This document shows positions 1-11,334 of a stretch of 64,000 bases of DNA, one piece after another. Every line of letters starts with the position of its first letter. Positions within the stretch are counted from its first letter, which is position 1. The notes under the pieces were generated by a model, which did not search any database, had not been told where the DNA came from, and saw only the letters and a list, made by a program, of their open reading frames with translations. Made by a program: the position numbers and the translations under genes. Location: contig JAVGVS010000239.1 of assembly GCA_032718565.1 (NCBI GenBank), forward strand, positions 620,140-684,139. Reading direction: 5' to 3'. The DNA comes from Distichodus sexfasciatus (taxonomy: Eukaryota; Chordata; Actinopteri; Characiformes; Distichodontidae).

Positions 1-575
1 AATTTGAATTAATATTATTTTTTGGCTTTTTTGTTGGCCTGTTAAAAATGTTTTCATTGGAAATGACTGAAAAGAGAGAAAGGCATAAGAAGTGAATGCC
101 ATTGATGTGTCTTTTATTTTAAATGTTCTCTCTCGTGTTCATTTACCCAAAAAGATTAGCTTGATCTAGATGCAAAATGTTTAAGCAAAACTTAAAAGAT
201 GATACATCCAGTTTCTGAATAAATATCTAGCTAGTCTGGCCCTTGATTTAGACCAGGTATTTAATTTGACACTTGTGTTTTAAACTGTAATTGTGGCTAA
301 ACGGGCTTCTATAAAGTACTGTGAATACAGGGTATGTATACTTTTAAAAATAAGAATCAGAGAACTCTACAAACAGCGTTTCATTCATCAGTGTGGATGA
401 TTTAATCTAAATTTAAGGGTTGAAAATACAAATGTATTGATTTATCAAAAGTATGACTATAAAATTATGTTAATGTCTTAATTCAATGTTTTATAGTCTT
501 GCCATGGGTAATAATAGTGAACAATATTTAAAAAACACTGGATCTGCTAAGTCCCGGTTAGCAGACAACTCTTTT
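1..575. other. Intron of smc6, nothing recognised
   Basis: AT-rich sequence downstream (in gene orientation) of exon 13. No open frame, exon-like match or repeat signature was seen. Confidence 0.5.
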
Positions 576-615
576 TCATGCAAATATTTCTACAAGCACG
601 CATGAGTTTACTGAC

Positions 616-780
616 CTCATCTTTCTGAGATTATCCCTGGCACTGATACAGGCCTGCTGATATTGTTCAATCTGCTGAGACAGAGTAGAGTCCTGGAAAC
701 CCAGAGCATCCAATTCCTCCTGAATCCGTCTGATTTTTTCCACACGAGCCTGACGATCTGCCGCACTTAACTGGGCGATA
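616..780 (-). CDS. smc6: smc6 exon 13: coiled coil before the hinge (165 bp)
   Basis: It encodes SIAQLSAADRQARVEKIRRI, then LGFQDSTLSQQIEQYQQA and NLRKM, matching SMC6 just before its hinge. Acceptor CTCCACAG and donor GTCAGT. The next exon lies beyond the left edge of the window; nothing in 1-575 looks like it. Confidence 0.9.
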
Positions 781-858
781 CTGTGGAGCAAATTGTATGC
801 AAAAGTCAAAGAGAGTAAAAATTAAAATGCAATTTTGAGTTTTGCTTACAATACATAC

Positions 859-947
859 CTGTGTTTTAGTTCACTGATGCGCTTGTTGAGCTGCTTATGG
901 TCCCTCTCCAAATCTCTTAAATTAGTCTTTTGTCTATGACATCCAGC
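859..947 (-). CDS. smc6: smc6 exon 12: coiled coil (89 bp)
   Basis: It reads AGCHRQKTNLRDLERDHKQL then NKRISELKH, equivalent to the SMC6 segment ending in the conserved RI-ELK. Acceptor TCTTAG and donor GTATGT are canonical. It ends in phase 2, completed by exon 13 as serine. Open. Confidence 0.9.
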
Positions 948-1047
948 CTAAGACAACAAAGAACAAATGTTTTAATGTTCTGTTAGTCTTAATGTGTTGT
1001 GCAGAGGTAAAGTTTGTACACAGTGAATAGTCCTATTTGAATAGTCC

Positions 1048-2052
1048 ATAAAATTTCAAGAATGTTGAACGTATCCTCAAGTGCAGCTGCAAAAACCATC
1101 AAAAGCTATGATGAAACTGTCTCTCATGAGGACCACCCCAGGAAAGGAAGACCAAGAGTTACCTTTGCTGGAGTGGATAAAATCAATAGAATTACCAACC
1201 TCAGAAACCGCACATTAACAGCAGCTCAGATTAGAGCCCACATAAATTCTTCACAATTTTCAAGTAGCAGACACATCTCAACATCAACGGGTCAGAGAAG
1301 ACTGCGTAAATCAGACCTTTGTGGTTGAATTGCTGCAAAAAGCCACTACTGATGAAGAAAAATACAAAAAATTGCTGGGCCAAGAAACACAAGGAATGCA
1401 CCTATATGGAAACCTATACTTTGGTCTGATGAGTCCAAATTTGAGTTTTAAATAAATCCGCCATGCCTTTGTGAGACGCAGAAAGGGTGAGCAGATGGTT
1501 CCTACATGTGTGGTTCCCACCATGAAGTATGGTGTGGAGGTGTTTTACTGATGACACTGTTGGTGATTTATGCAAAATTCAAGGCACACTTAACCAGCAT
1601 GACTACCACAGCATTCTGCAGCAACATGCCATCCCATCTGGTCTTCACTTAGTGGGACCATCATTTGGTTTTCAACAGGACAATGATCCCAAACTCCAGG
1701 CTATGTAAGGGCTATATGACCAAGAAGGAAAGTGATGGTGTGCTGCGTCAGATGACCTGGCCTCCACAATCACTCGACCTAAACCCAACTGAGATGGTTT
1801 GGGATGAGTTGGACTGCAGAGTGAATGCAAACATCCAACAAGTGCTCAGCATCTCTTGGAACTCCTTCAAGACTGTTGGAAAACCATTCAATAGTCAAAG
1901 TCAATACCTCATGAATCTTACTGAAAAAATACCAAGCTGTCATCGAAGTGAAAGGTAACTACTTTGAAAAATATAAAACATATTCTGGTTTAACACTTTT
2001 TGTTTATCGCATAATTTCATGTGTTTCAATATTAATCTACAACGTAGAAAAG
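1048..2052 (+). mobile_element. Decayed Tc1-like transposon, 5' truncated
   Basis: The plus strand carries broken pieces of a fish Tc1 transposase: an N-terminal helix-turn-helix part with GRPRVTF (1062-1328), WSDES-like DNA around 1415-1440, FQQDNDPK around 1672, and the C-terminal LRQMTWPPQSLDLNPTEMVW in an ORF at 1665-1958. These correspond to the DDE catalytic regions, but stops and frameshifts separate them. The right end keeps the family's tail with AATATTAATCTACAACGTAG; the left inverted end is missing. It lies in an smc6 intron, antisense to the gene. Confidence 0.85.
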
Positions 2053-2084
2053 AAGTCAGTAAAATCCCCCCCTTTATTACAGAC

Positions 2085-2370
2085 TTAACTCATATTTTAG
2101 CTGATAACTAACCACAACAACCAGCTTTCTACTCACAATACAGCCATTTATTGATATTTTGTAGTGCATTTTGTAATAATGCCCGTCCTTCGCAATATTG
2201 TGACATGGCGCAAAGGAAGCCTGCGGGGGATTGCGGGAAATGTAGTTCTTGCCCTGAAAGGCCAAAAGCAGCTCATTTGATAGGCCAAAATGAGTCCAAA
2301 TTGGCTCAAAACTATTTTTAAAAATACATGTTTTTAGTAATTTCGATCCAATTTGGACTCATTTTGGCAC
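2085..2370 (-). repeat. Interspersed repeat R1, reverse copy
   Basis: The block around GGCAAGAACTACATTTCCCG (minus strand) and CAATTTGGACTCATTTTGGC recurs at about 3.99, 11.8, 12.6, 25.0, 32.0 and 39.4 kb. Unit order is: AATTTGGACTCATTTTGG, TGAGCTGCTTTTGGCC, TTTCCCACAATCCC, GTGAGTAGAATGCTGGTTGT, ATCAGCTAAAATATGAG. The family is not known to me. Because two copies lie inside a hAT-like element (3.3-4.8 and 31.6-32.7 kb), R1 may be part of a non-autonomous DNA transposon. Confidence 0.75.
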
Positions 2371-2689
2371 AACATAAAATAGGCAAACTTACAGCCGCCG
2401 GCGGTGAGTGAATGGAGATATTAGGAACTTAGCATATGACAGACATCAGGGAACATGCCCAGACTAGAAGGTAGGCTACTGACACCTATGCAGGTGGGGA
2501 GGGCTGGAGCAGTAGATCTTGTCAGGGCTATGCTTAACATAACCGTTCTATGTCAGCTGACTGTGTTTTAGTCCCACCCTGAAAAACCTACCATGAAACT
2601 CCACAACATTGTAAAACTGACTTCAGACTCACTTTTCTGACACATTTCACATGTTACCAAACCAAGGATGGCTTTCACCTCACTGGTCT

Positions 2690-3230
2690 TTAATATATTA
2701 TATTATTTGGCAGATATACCAGGTCCGTTTGCATTCTGTTTGACATGATCTTTAAGCAATCATAGCCACATTTAAGGAATTGACTCAGGAATGCAGATAG
2801 ATGAAGTTTGATTATTTTTATCTTGAGCGGTTCGTGAGATACTAACATGTTTAAGTTATAGCGCCTCCTGCTGATCAGATTGCACCCTCCTTTGGCTGAT
2901 GTCCAAAGCTCGTGTACATGAAGTCTACACAAGCTTTGGTTTTGTTTGGATATTTTTCTGAGAAGATATAAGCGTTAGAGTAAATAGGGGTCATGCATAG
3001 AATATAAATTAATGCATAACTTAATAACTATCAAAATTCTGTACACAACGTTTTGCCCAGACAGAGCCTAGATGAAGTATAAGTTTTGCGAGAATTGGAA
3101 AAACAGTGTCAAAGGAGTTCATTTTACTCGGGACAATTTGGCAGGCTGAAATGGACCTGCCCATATCCATTAGATTCGGAAGCTTCCTCGGAATCAGGGG
3201 CAAAAGAATTTCAAATGTATCCCATGCAGT
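2690..3230 (+). repeat. Interspersed repeat R2, copy 1
   Basis: This region is a diverged copy of 14440-14860. Shared landmarks include TTTATCTTGAGCG, CTGATCAGATTGCACC, GGTGTCCAAAGCTC-like text, TTTGGTTTTGTTTGGAT and CAGACAGAGCCTAGATGA. No terminal repeats or coding capacity were seen. I believe this type of sequence is widespread in fish genomes, but I cannot name it. Confidence 0.7.
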
Positions 3231-3253
3231 TGGTGCCTGCCCAATGAATGAAC

Positions 3254-3290
3254 GAATGAATACTACTACTACTACTACTACTACTACTAA
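3254..3290. repeat. (ACT)n microsatellite
   Basis: An uninterrupted run of about nine ACT triplets ending in AATAAT, between repeat R2 and the following hAT MITE. Confidence 0.95.
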
Positions 3291-3301
3291 TAATCTTTAT
3301 A

Positions 3302-4767
3302 TACGGGCTGCAACGAAATGAATTTTTTGTCCGAAACCGAAAATGACGAAAAACCTGGCCGAAAACCAAAACAAATTATTATGCCAATGTTTTGTACCAT
3401 TGCTGTTATGGCTGCGACTGTGTATACTCACTAAAGTCAAGGTATGCTTCAAAGAATAAATCAATTACAATACTATGAAAATATTTATTTAGCACTGAAT
3501 GCTGACATTGAACAATGCACAATATAAAATAAAATAAAATGTTTTACTTGGCCCCACTCCTGAATAGCCTACAGACCTATAGCTGGCTGCTGAAAGATTG
3601 TAAAATTAAATATCTTCTCTCATAAAACACAAAGTGCATTAAAGTCAAGTGCATTTCAACATTTTACAACAAATGTGAACAGTTATTAATAAATTATTTT
3701 ATATTATTATTAGTTTTAGCTTTATATAGTATAAAAGTGCTGGAACTGTAGATATAGTTTTTATTATACAGAGACATTCTACTACTATTATACAGAGAAG
3801 AACTTAGTGCAGGTGGAAATAGTTCTTTATTAATTTGGTATGCATCTGAATACAGAATAAATTATTTGATAATAAAAAATGATTTTTTTCTGTATTTATC
3901 TTTTCCTGTGGGTCACTCTCTAACATTATAGAATGGAAAAATATTTTCTGATCAATTTAAAATGAGAAAACACTAAAGTCTTTGTAACTTTGAGCCAATT
4001 TGGACTTATTTTGGGCTTTCAGGGAAATAACTACATTTTCCCAAATTCCCTGGTGTGATCACGTCACAATTACGTGATTACTGGGGCTCACGTCACAATT
4101 ACGTGATTACTGGGGCTCACGTCACAATTACGTGATTACTGAGCGCCTGAAATAATAACTAGAAATTATCTATAAATGGCTGTATTATGAGTAGAATGAT
4201 GGTTGTTTTTTGTTTTGTTTTTTTAGCTAAATTAACAGTTTTGTCTGTAACAAAGGGGATGATCAGACTGAACTTGCGTTGTTTCACAAAAGAGCCACGG
4301 GCGCTCAAACTCACTTGCGCGTGTGTGGGGGCTATACAGTTGACCAGCGAGCTGCATAACGAACATTCTAATAAGAAAGCTATCAAAACGGGCTATCAAA
4401 AATTCCTATACCTTGCCTGCTGATAACATCACAGCTAGAGTCCAATGGACAGAAATCTGTCGTAGCGACACAAAAACTCTGCCTGCTTTTAAGACACCTT
4501 TCTGCAACAGTTTGCAGGTAGCGGGAGAGTGAGATGATGGTTCGCTTCGGTTTGGCTTTAATCATGTAAAGGCAGAAGCAGGCTGAGAGTGTCCGTACAT
4601 AATTAAAAGCCGCTTCTTGCTTTTTTAATTATATTTTTTCTTGGATTGATCACATCACAGCATCCTGCTTCGGCAGTGTTTAACAGTCTTTCGGACGAAA
4701 ACCAAAAATGCATTTTTGGCCGTTTTTGGACAAAAATGTCGGTGGCCGAATTTTCGGTGCATCCCTA
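3302..4767. mobile_element. hAT-like non-autonomous element, copy 1
   Basis: The right end reads TTCGGTGCATCCCTA, the reverse complement of TAGGGATGCACCGAA, a typical fish hAT terminus; the left end (CGGGCTGCAACGAAA) is a decayed version. The interior contains repeat R1 and a triplicated 29-bp unit, and it is shared with 31626-32717 including AAATATCTTCTCTCAT and GCATTTTTGGC. No transposase was found. Size about 1.47 kb, inside an smc6 intron. Confidence 0.7.
4060..4141. repeat. 29-bp tandem repeat, three copies
   Basis: The unit CACGTCACAATTACGTGATT plus ACTGGGGCT is repeated three times, nearly perfectly. Each unit holds inversely oriented ACGTCA and TACGTGA words. It expands a part of repeat R1 that is single-copy at 32.1 kb. 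Confidence 0.9.
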
Positions 4768-4932
4768 CTATATATGTTACACGACAAAACATTTTTTAAA
4801 GTAATTTTAAAGCAGTTTTTAAAGAGGCTTTTTCCTGCAATCTTATCAAATAGTTTAATGCTAATTTCATACATCTGGTGCATGTAGATACCAAGCCTGT
4901 TACCACAAAATAAACTATGATGCTGCATGTAC

Positions 4933-5078
4933 CTCTGCTGTCTTGAAGGCCTTGTTGCGCTCTTGTGCTTGGGTCTTAAGGCGACCACACTCAGGCTGCA
5001 GCTTTTGCACTTGCTGAGTAACACACTCCAATTGATCATGAAACTGCTTATACTGCTGCTCAGCTTCTTCTACTTTCT
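4933..5078 (-). pseudogene. smc6: smc6 exon 11 with a one-base deletion
   Basis: The exon starts EKVEEAEQQYKQF and continues DQLECVTQQVQKLQPECG in the next frame. The switch falls at 5040/5041, where one T seems to be missing from a TTT-CAT context. The exon measures 146 bp instead of the 147 needed for its phase 0 borders. Splice sites (CAG acceptor, GTACAT donor) are good. A single-base homopolymer loss could be a sequencing error, but it adds to the lesions in exons 7 and 8. Confidence 0.85.
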
Positions 5079-5164
5079 CCTGCACAGACAACAAATGTGT
5101 TATATTTTATATCTTACAAGTTTTATGTTGATTTTAAACTTTTAAATGTACTAGCCAAAATTAC

Positions 5165-5263
5165 CCTCCACTCTTCCACCTTCTGCTCATATTTAATGGT
5201 AGATTTTTCTTCCTCTGCAATCCGTTGTCTCATGTCATTAAACTCTAGCTCCATTTCATTGAC
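5165..5263 (-). CDS. smc6: smc6 exon 10: coiled coil (33 codons)
   Basis: It encodes VNEMELEFNDMRQRIAEEE and ends QKVEEWR, continuing MAWAL from exon 9. Phase 0 at both ends, 99 bp, acceptor ATGTAG and donor GTAATT. Charged heptad pattern typical of the SMC arm. Open. Confidence 0.92.
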
Positions 5264-5784
5264 CTACATTATACACACAGGATAAATATGTTTGTTAGTA
5301 CATGAATGCACACACAATCAAATAACATATAAACATGAAATAATTGTTTATTAATATATTAATACATATTAAATTTTTAAATCAACATGTTTGGTTTCAG
5401 GTACTCCTTTCTGATAAACCTTCTTGTAAAATTACTTTTATATAATAAAAGGTCCTGAGTGACTGTTTCTTATACTTGAACTGGACTGTCCTCAACCACC
5501 GTCGATGTTGTGCTGCGTTTTAAGGATAAAATGCTTGTTTGTCATTTCAAGGCATAAAAAGGAGTGAAACGAGGTACTCGGGTCCTAATGGGCAATTGTA
5601 CAATAATGAAAAATGACATAAATAAAAAGGTAGTACATAAAATAAAAGGTAGATAAGTAAAATGAGAAAAAAAAATAACCACGTAAAAGGTGCAACACCC
5701 AGTAAAATGTGACATTAAGTAAAATATTAACAGTGAGTAAAATAAGTAACAGACACTTTTATACAATGAAGGCAGTAAAATAAA

Positions 5785-6655
5785 AGTCAAAGTCAAGTTT
5801 GTCATCTCTGCTATATACTGTACAAGTATACAAAGAGACAAGACAACAGTACAAAGAACAAAAAAGGCATATAGAATAAGCAGTATATAAATAGAATATA
5901 AATTATACACTTTAAACTAGAAGCAGAAAGAAAGACAATTAAGTCACATGCGTTACAGACAATTAGGTTTCATGCAGTAAACATTGTCGCAGCAGTTCAA
6001 ACATTGTGCAAATATTGTAGCAGCAGTCCGGAAAAGAGAAATACAATTCCAATCATCTGGCATTAAACGGCAGTTCAGCAGCAGTTTAGAGTGACAATAT
6101 TGTACAGTCTGTAAACATAAGGAGTATTCCTGAGACAGTTTCAGTGCAACAAGAAAGACACTGTCCATGTTCAGTTCACAGTCCGTGTGTGTGTGTGGGG
6201 AGTGGAAGGACACGCAGTGTGTTCAAGAGTTGTGGGAAAAAGCTATCGCACAGTCTGGCGGATCGGGCCTCGAAGCTGCGATAGTATCTGCTGGATGGGA
6301 GGAGTGTAAGAGTCCGTGTGAGGGATGTGAGGGGTCAAGCACAATGCAGGAGGTCTTTCTAATGCAGCGCATGTGGAAGATCTCCTGCAGCACTGGAGAG
6401 ACACGCTCTGATGACGCTCCCAGCTGCTTTAGCAATTTGTTGCGCTACTACCAAACCACACCAAGATGCAGCTGGTCAGGATGCTCACTAGGGCGCCCCT
6501 GTAGAACAACGTGAGGATGGGTGGAGGGAGGTTGCTTTGTTTCAGGTGTCTCAGGAAGTGGAGACGCTGTTGAGCCTTTTTTGTGATGGAGGTGGTGTTG
6601 GTGGTCCAGGTGAGGTTGTCCAAGGTGAAGATTTTGAGGACCGTCTGAGCAGCTT
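5785..6655 (-). mobile_element. LINE fragment, RT C-terminus and 3' UTR
   Basis: Minus-strand translations give KKAQQRLHFLRHLKQSNL and FYRGALVSILTSCILVWFG (6429-6746), then RKTSCIVLDPSHPSHGL (6223-6435). These are the C-terminal region of a common fish non-LTR retrotransposon reverse transcriptase. The 3' end carries GATGACAAACTTGACTTTGA-type sequence at about 5790, shared with other LINE ends in the window. It abuts the BEL/Pao element, with a junction near 6650. Frameshifted and 5' truncated. Confidence 0.8.
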
Positions 6656-7063
6656 CTGGTGAAGTTGCTGCAGCTTCATCTAGTGCTGTTCTTCTTAGTG
6701 CATACAAAGCACAACTGGGGGATGACATGGATCCAGATGCATACACATCCGGTATTCTACTACCTTCCCTTTCAGATCACCACCTGACCATGAAAGAAAG
6801 TGCAGCAGATCTGTGTCTTCATCTGCAACCCGCACCTGGTAGAACATGAATTCAACATCTGCCATCAGGGCAACAGGCCACTCCGAGAAGGGTGTTTGTG
6901 AGGTCAGGCCCTTGAAGCTTGTGTTGTTCAGCAACACTCCCTGGTAAGTAGCCGCACAGTCAAACACGACCCTCAGCTTTCTCTGTTTCGGATGGTACAC
7001 CCCGTGGGCGGGATAACCCATACTCTACCATTAGTGCAACTCAATTGCTCTTCAGGAACCTTG

Positions 7064-7130
7064 TCAAAGTCAAAGTAAACTTTGTCATCTCTGCTATATA
7101 CTGTACAGATACATAGAGAGACGGCATAGC
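7064..7130 (-). mobile_element. Short LINE 3'-end insertion in the BEL/Pao RT region
   Basis: About 67 bp matching the LINE tail (minus: CAGTATATAGCAGAGATGAC, then AAAGTTTACTTTGACTTTG) interrupts the pol reading KGYA...KVPEEQL. A CATAGCCCTTCTGA direct repeat lies beside it, consistent with a target duplication or a local slip. A severely 5'-truncated LINE insertion is the simplest explanation. Confidence 0.75.
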
Positions 7131-7739
7131 CCTTCTGACATAGCCCTTCTGAAGAATGTTGTCCATCAATCATTTATACTCTTAAAAGAAGTCTGAATTT
7201 CTACTGAACTTTCTCGTCAAGGAGTTAAGCCTTTGCTCAGCTATACCACAGTCACCTGGCATCTTCACCTTGTCATCCTTCAGAGGCAGATTAATGCAAT
7301 AATGACCATTTGTAAGCTGTGTTGATGTTACAGCATGCATGAACTGCTTGGCATGTTGTGATGGCTCTTGCTTGTCCTCACACTGGGGTTCTGGAAAATT
7401 AGCATCATAGTGCCTCATCAACAAATCATCAATATGCAGAGATCACCAGATTAATTCTTTCCATCTGCTGATTGGCCCATTGAGTACCTATCCCAGAGCA
7501 GTCTTTACGGCATATGGTCCGTTATTTCGGTTGTTAATTATCTCCCACAGCTCCATAGCCTTGTATGCATTGGCACCAATGAGGAGACCAATATCTGACT
7601 CTAGTTTTGGGAGGTGGACTCAATTTAGGTAAGACCACTTCTCCAAATCTTTTCTGTGTGGTATATTGGCTTTCTTTGCAGGTATGTCTGGCAGCTTGAT
7701 GTCTTGTCCATCTCAACCACACACCTCCAGATCTGTTAG

Positions 7740-8159
7740 TGTAAGATCCCAGCCCAGACCGAGGGAGGAGTCCACCTCATCAGAAAGGCCATCTGAACAG
7801 GACTCCAGTTCCAGACCTTCACAATTACCCCAGACTACCAGATCAGCGTCACCAGAATTTTAACCAATCACATCCACGTCACCTGCATTTAAGAACCTTC
7901 GTTTACACCCATTCCCTGCGAAATTATTGTTATGCCTAGTGCGACATACCATGCGTTCTTTGTGTTTGCCTGCCTTGGTTTTGACCCTTGCTTTCGGTTT
8001 CTGGATTACCCCTCTGCTTCTGGCGATTTGGATTTGTTTGCTCCGTGGACTGTGTTTTTTGTTTCTGACATCTGCCTGAATAAACTCTGTCAATCTACCC
8101 CTGTGCCTGCGACCTGGTTCTGTCGACTCTGCTTTTGGGTTCACCTGCCGGTTGTTACA
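7740..8159 (+). mobile_element. Solo LTR, 420 bp, 5-bp target duplication
   Basis: It starts TGTAAGATCCC and ends GGTTGTTACA, so it has TG...CA ends with a short terminal inverted repeat. It is flanked by GTTAG at 7735-7739 and 8160-8164. An AATAAA signal (8079-8084) lies in the expected place upstream of the R-U5 part. A 3'-truncated relative is at 56697-57000. It sits inside the BEL/Pao element, in opposite orientation. The parental family is probably Gypsy- or ERV-like, but no internal region is present to decide. Confidence 0.85.
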
Positions 8160-9504
8160 GTTAGAGCATAAATGCTCAATTTCTGCTCTTGTGTCATGGT
8201 GTGAAGGAGGAACTTTTTGCCTTGGATGTTCAACTTTTTCGCCAAGTCTTCAGTGCAGAAAGTTGCTGTGATTTCTCTTTCAGCTTGAATGGGAGTTTGG
8301 ATAAGATGCACTTCATGTTGGTAGGATTGTTCATCTCATCTATGCAGTCTACATTCACTGTGTTACCATCCGGTCAGGAGCTAAGCAAAGGCATTCGATC
8401 CTTTTCTGTCTTCTGGCTTTATCTGAGGTCATTCCATTGCCTTCTTGATATAGGCATTGGCAGTTGTCAGTTCATCTCCATAAAGATGATCAGGCAATGC
8501 TCTGGCTTCTCTATAAGCGTTGCCTGGCTTTGTGTGCCCACAGCTACGAATGAGATCAAGTGGTTCCCCACTCGTGAACTGTCAACCGTAATTCAAATGT
8601 AATTCAGCTGATCTTGCTGGCCATCAGTTTTGCTGTCGATGGTGTGCTCGAAGGCTCTGTAAGAAACTGGAACCTCTCTGTGTGACAGTTGAGACAGACT
8701 TTGTTGTTGGATAAGCATCTCAGTGACCTCGTTATGACGCTGCAATACTTGATACAGGTCATTGGTAGAATCATGCTGATCATTATCCGTCACAAGCCTT
8801 GTTGTAAATATTCTTCTGACTGGAGAAACAAATGGTGCAGCTGGCTTTGCATTGATAACAGACAAAGGCTTACCAGCTCCTCAACGCTCATAATCATCAC
8901 TGGCACACTTAGAACAAGCCAAATACTTAGACCCAGCTTTAGACCTTGGGACTGGGTCAAAGAAATCATCCATAGACTCATGAGCATCTTCAAACTCTTT
9001 ATAAATCTTTAATTTGGCATTTGACGCAGCAAGCTTAGTTTCAATCTGCAACTGCTCCTTTTTTGCTCTCAAGCGAACTTCTCCTTTCATCTTTCATTTT
9101 CATAGTTGCCACTCCTGCTAACACTGCTTCACGTTCTACTTTAAGTTTCAACCGTGCTGAGCTAGTGCTACATAGCTGAGATGCGCAACTTGCAACAGGG
9201 CTTACTTCAGAGACACTATCATGAGGTCTAACATCATCTTCCTCATCTTGAGAGCCTCTGTTAATATTGGCAATCCATTCATTGGTTTCTTGTATGAATG
9301 CCTTTAATTCTGCATATCTGCTTTTAAAATGTTTTCTGGTCCCCTTTTTGATCATCTTCACTCCACAGCTCACACAATTGCTTATTAAGACATTTATACT
9401 CTCCAAAACATCTTCCAACTTCTTCTTCTACGATACCAACATTGCATTCATCTTGATTCAGTTTTATTCCTTTCTGTGGTTAACTGTGCCAGCTTTCCCT
9501 TTAT

Positions 9505-9575
9505 CTCTTTAGGTAAAGTGCTTTGTGACAATGACTGTTCTTAAGAGCGCTATACAAATGAATCTGAATTGAACT
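9505..9575 (+). repeat. L2-type LINE 3' terminus
   Basis: AAAGTGCTTTGTGACAATG, then GCGCTATACAAATGAATCTG, is the characteristic fish L2-clade 3' end (stem-loop plus short tail repeat). No coding sequence is attached. Confidence 0.7.
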
Positions 9576-10229
9576 AAATCTCGCCTTTTAGTCTATTTAT
9601 TTTCTGATCCACGTTTCAATCATGAATCTCCACACAAACTGTGACAACTTCTAAACTCTTAAATTCACAACCACTTGTAAAAAGAATTATTTGATGTATA
9701 GGATCGTTTGGCATAAAACTCAATGGCTTTCTGAGCTTGACATCCTCTGGATATTTTACTTTCACTTTTCTCAGTTGGCTAGCTGACTAGCTGGCGTTAC
9801 TATCAGGCTAACAGGAATGGGGAGAGTTCAGTTACAGCACAAAAACGGCGCTAACACGATTTATTCAGTCCTTTTGGATTATAATACTTTTTAGGAAAAG
9901 GTGAGATCTGGAGACTTTTGGTCATGGTTAAGTGGATGTGAAAGAATGAGTTCATGCTGTCGTCATTCACACAATCCCTCAGGATTGTTGTAAATGGAGG
10001 AAAACAGCTCTCGGCCTGTTTTACTTTTCTGTGCTCCCTTTTAGTTAGGCTGCTGTAGCTAGGCCCATAACAGACCCCTACTGACTACTGTGTGTGTCTT
10101 TTACTCTAATACACTCTTATTTCTTTCTTCCAAATTGGAGCTGGGGATGGAGTTACCTTCTGAGTCAAGATTTCTTGCTATTTATTACAGAAAAGTGTTT
10201 TTCCTTTCACTGTTGCCCCAGGTTTCTCA
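9576..10229. other. Unassigned, possibly BEL/Pao leader or LTR
   Basis: Lies 5' of the gag start of the minus-strand BEL/Pao element. No second LTR copy was found to confirm it, and there is no exon-like sequence. Confidence 0.35.
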
Positions 10230-10312
10230 TCAGGGGCTTGGGGCCAGTAATATGCAAAACTGCTTTGTGAGAAGGTTTGTTTAAAAGCCCTATAAAATAT
10301 TAAATGAATTGA
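10230..10312 (+). repeat. Decayed L2-type LINE 3' terminus
   Basis: GCTTTGTGAGAAGG and AAGCCCTATAAAATATTAAATG resemble a mutated L2-like 3' end. Weak. Confidence 0.45.
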
Positions 10313-10724
10313 ACTGATTTGCATGTTTTTAAATTCCTGTGTTGGTATCCTACAATTCTGCTCTTTTACATACTCAAATTCTAAAAACCCTAAGTTATGG
10401 TAGCAGGAATGCAATTTTGTTTAATATTATATTCTATTTATTCAGTAGCAATAAGGAGGAGAGACTGAATTAAACATCTTACCAATGTTAAATATCAATT
10501 TTAAATGTACTGTGACAGAAATATAGATTTCTTACAGATCTAACTGTACAAGTTGTCAAGACAGACATGACAGACAAGATTAACTCTTTCATGAACTGTA
10601 TAAACAAATAAAATTAGAGATACTGATCAGTGAACATATGTGAAAATACATATTTAAAAAATGTGTGCTTAAAAATATATTAAAAAATCTCTATTAAATG
10701 AAAAGCTTTTTCTGATTTCCTCAC

Positions 10725-10844
10725 CAGTGCCCAGGCCATTTGATTCTTTAACTTGTCCAGCTTTTCCTGCATTGCATCCAGTGAGGCGAGATTCTTGTAC
10801 CGGTCCTCTTTCTCCTTGTACTTAAGCTGCATTTCCTGAAGCAT
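10725..10844 (-). CDS. smc6: smc6 exon 9: coiled-coil arm (40 codons)
   Basis: It starts MLQEMQLKYKEKEDRYKNL and ends KNQMAWAL, matching the SMC6 coiled coil around the very conserved MAWAL/V motif. Acceptor is TTCAG and donor GTGAGG, phase 0 to phase 0, exactly 120 bp. No lesion. Confidence 0.93.
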
Positions 10845-11334
10845 CTGAATTTACAGATATAGAGTAGACAGGAGAGCAGAAAGAGGAGCATCATTTATTA
10901 AACATGAAACACTGAATAATGACCAGTTCATACCTTCTTTTTTGGTGATCAACAAGGTTGAGTTTCACACCCTTGATTTTTTGGCACAGTGGCACAGTGA
11001 CTGTGATCGTTGTTGATGAGGAAGACACATCTCAGCAGTCACTCTTTAAAAGAACGGACACCATTACACACCTACACAGGTCCTCGGTGTAAATAAGGAA
11101 TCCTCATGAAATGTGGAATTTTACCACAACACTTTCTATCTGTGCTATACTGTAAATTGCAAATATAAATAAGACATTATTTTTAGCACTGATAGCACAT
11201 GCACTGTGAGCACAATTACTTTGCAAGTGAGTTTTTTGATATCACTATTTCTGGGCATTTTTCCCAACTCAAAGCTATATAATAATCTTGAATGCTTATT
11301 GGATTTAAGCATGATCTCAGGTGATATTTATTTG

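Larger units (their letters stand above)
6660..9450 (-). mobile_element. BEL/Pao LTR retrotransposon, decayed (gag to mid RT)
   Basis: Reading leftwards on the minus strand: a gag N-terminus (9041-9418) rich in charged residues, a gag segment with LIQQQSLSQLSHREVPVSY (8593-8865), the protease region with LPKL and a degenerate IGANAYKAME (7534-7722), and RT pieces such as EQRLNSLTRKF (7182-7424) and RVVFDCAATYQG with DVEFMFYQVRV (6695-7021). The latter carries the aspartate of the RT A motif. Order and motifs are typical of BEL/Pao. The rest of pol is lost at the LINE junction. Frames are broken many times, and a solo LTR and a short LINE end lie inside. Confidence 0.85.

Noticed and set aside
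4060..4141. Regular 29-bp repeats, possibly CRISPR-like
   Set aside because: The units are directly tandem with no spacers, and the context is eukaryotic.
5542..5910. 122-codon minus ORF, very hydrophobic (Tyr/Leu/Phe-rich)
   Set aside because: AT-rich LINE 3' UTR and flank; no homology, and the composition explains the hydrophobicity.
6167..6514. Plus ORF of 115 codons, Cys-rich
   Set aside because: Shadow of the minus-strand LINE C-terminus (RKTSCIVLDPSHPSHGL frame).
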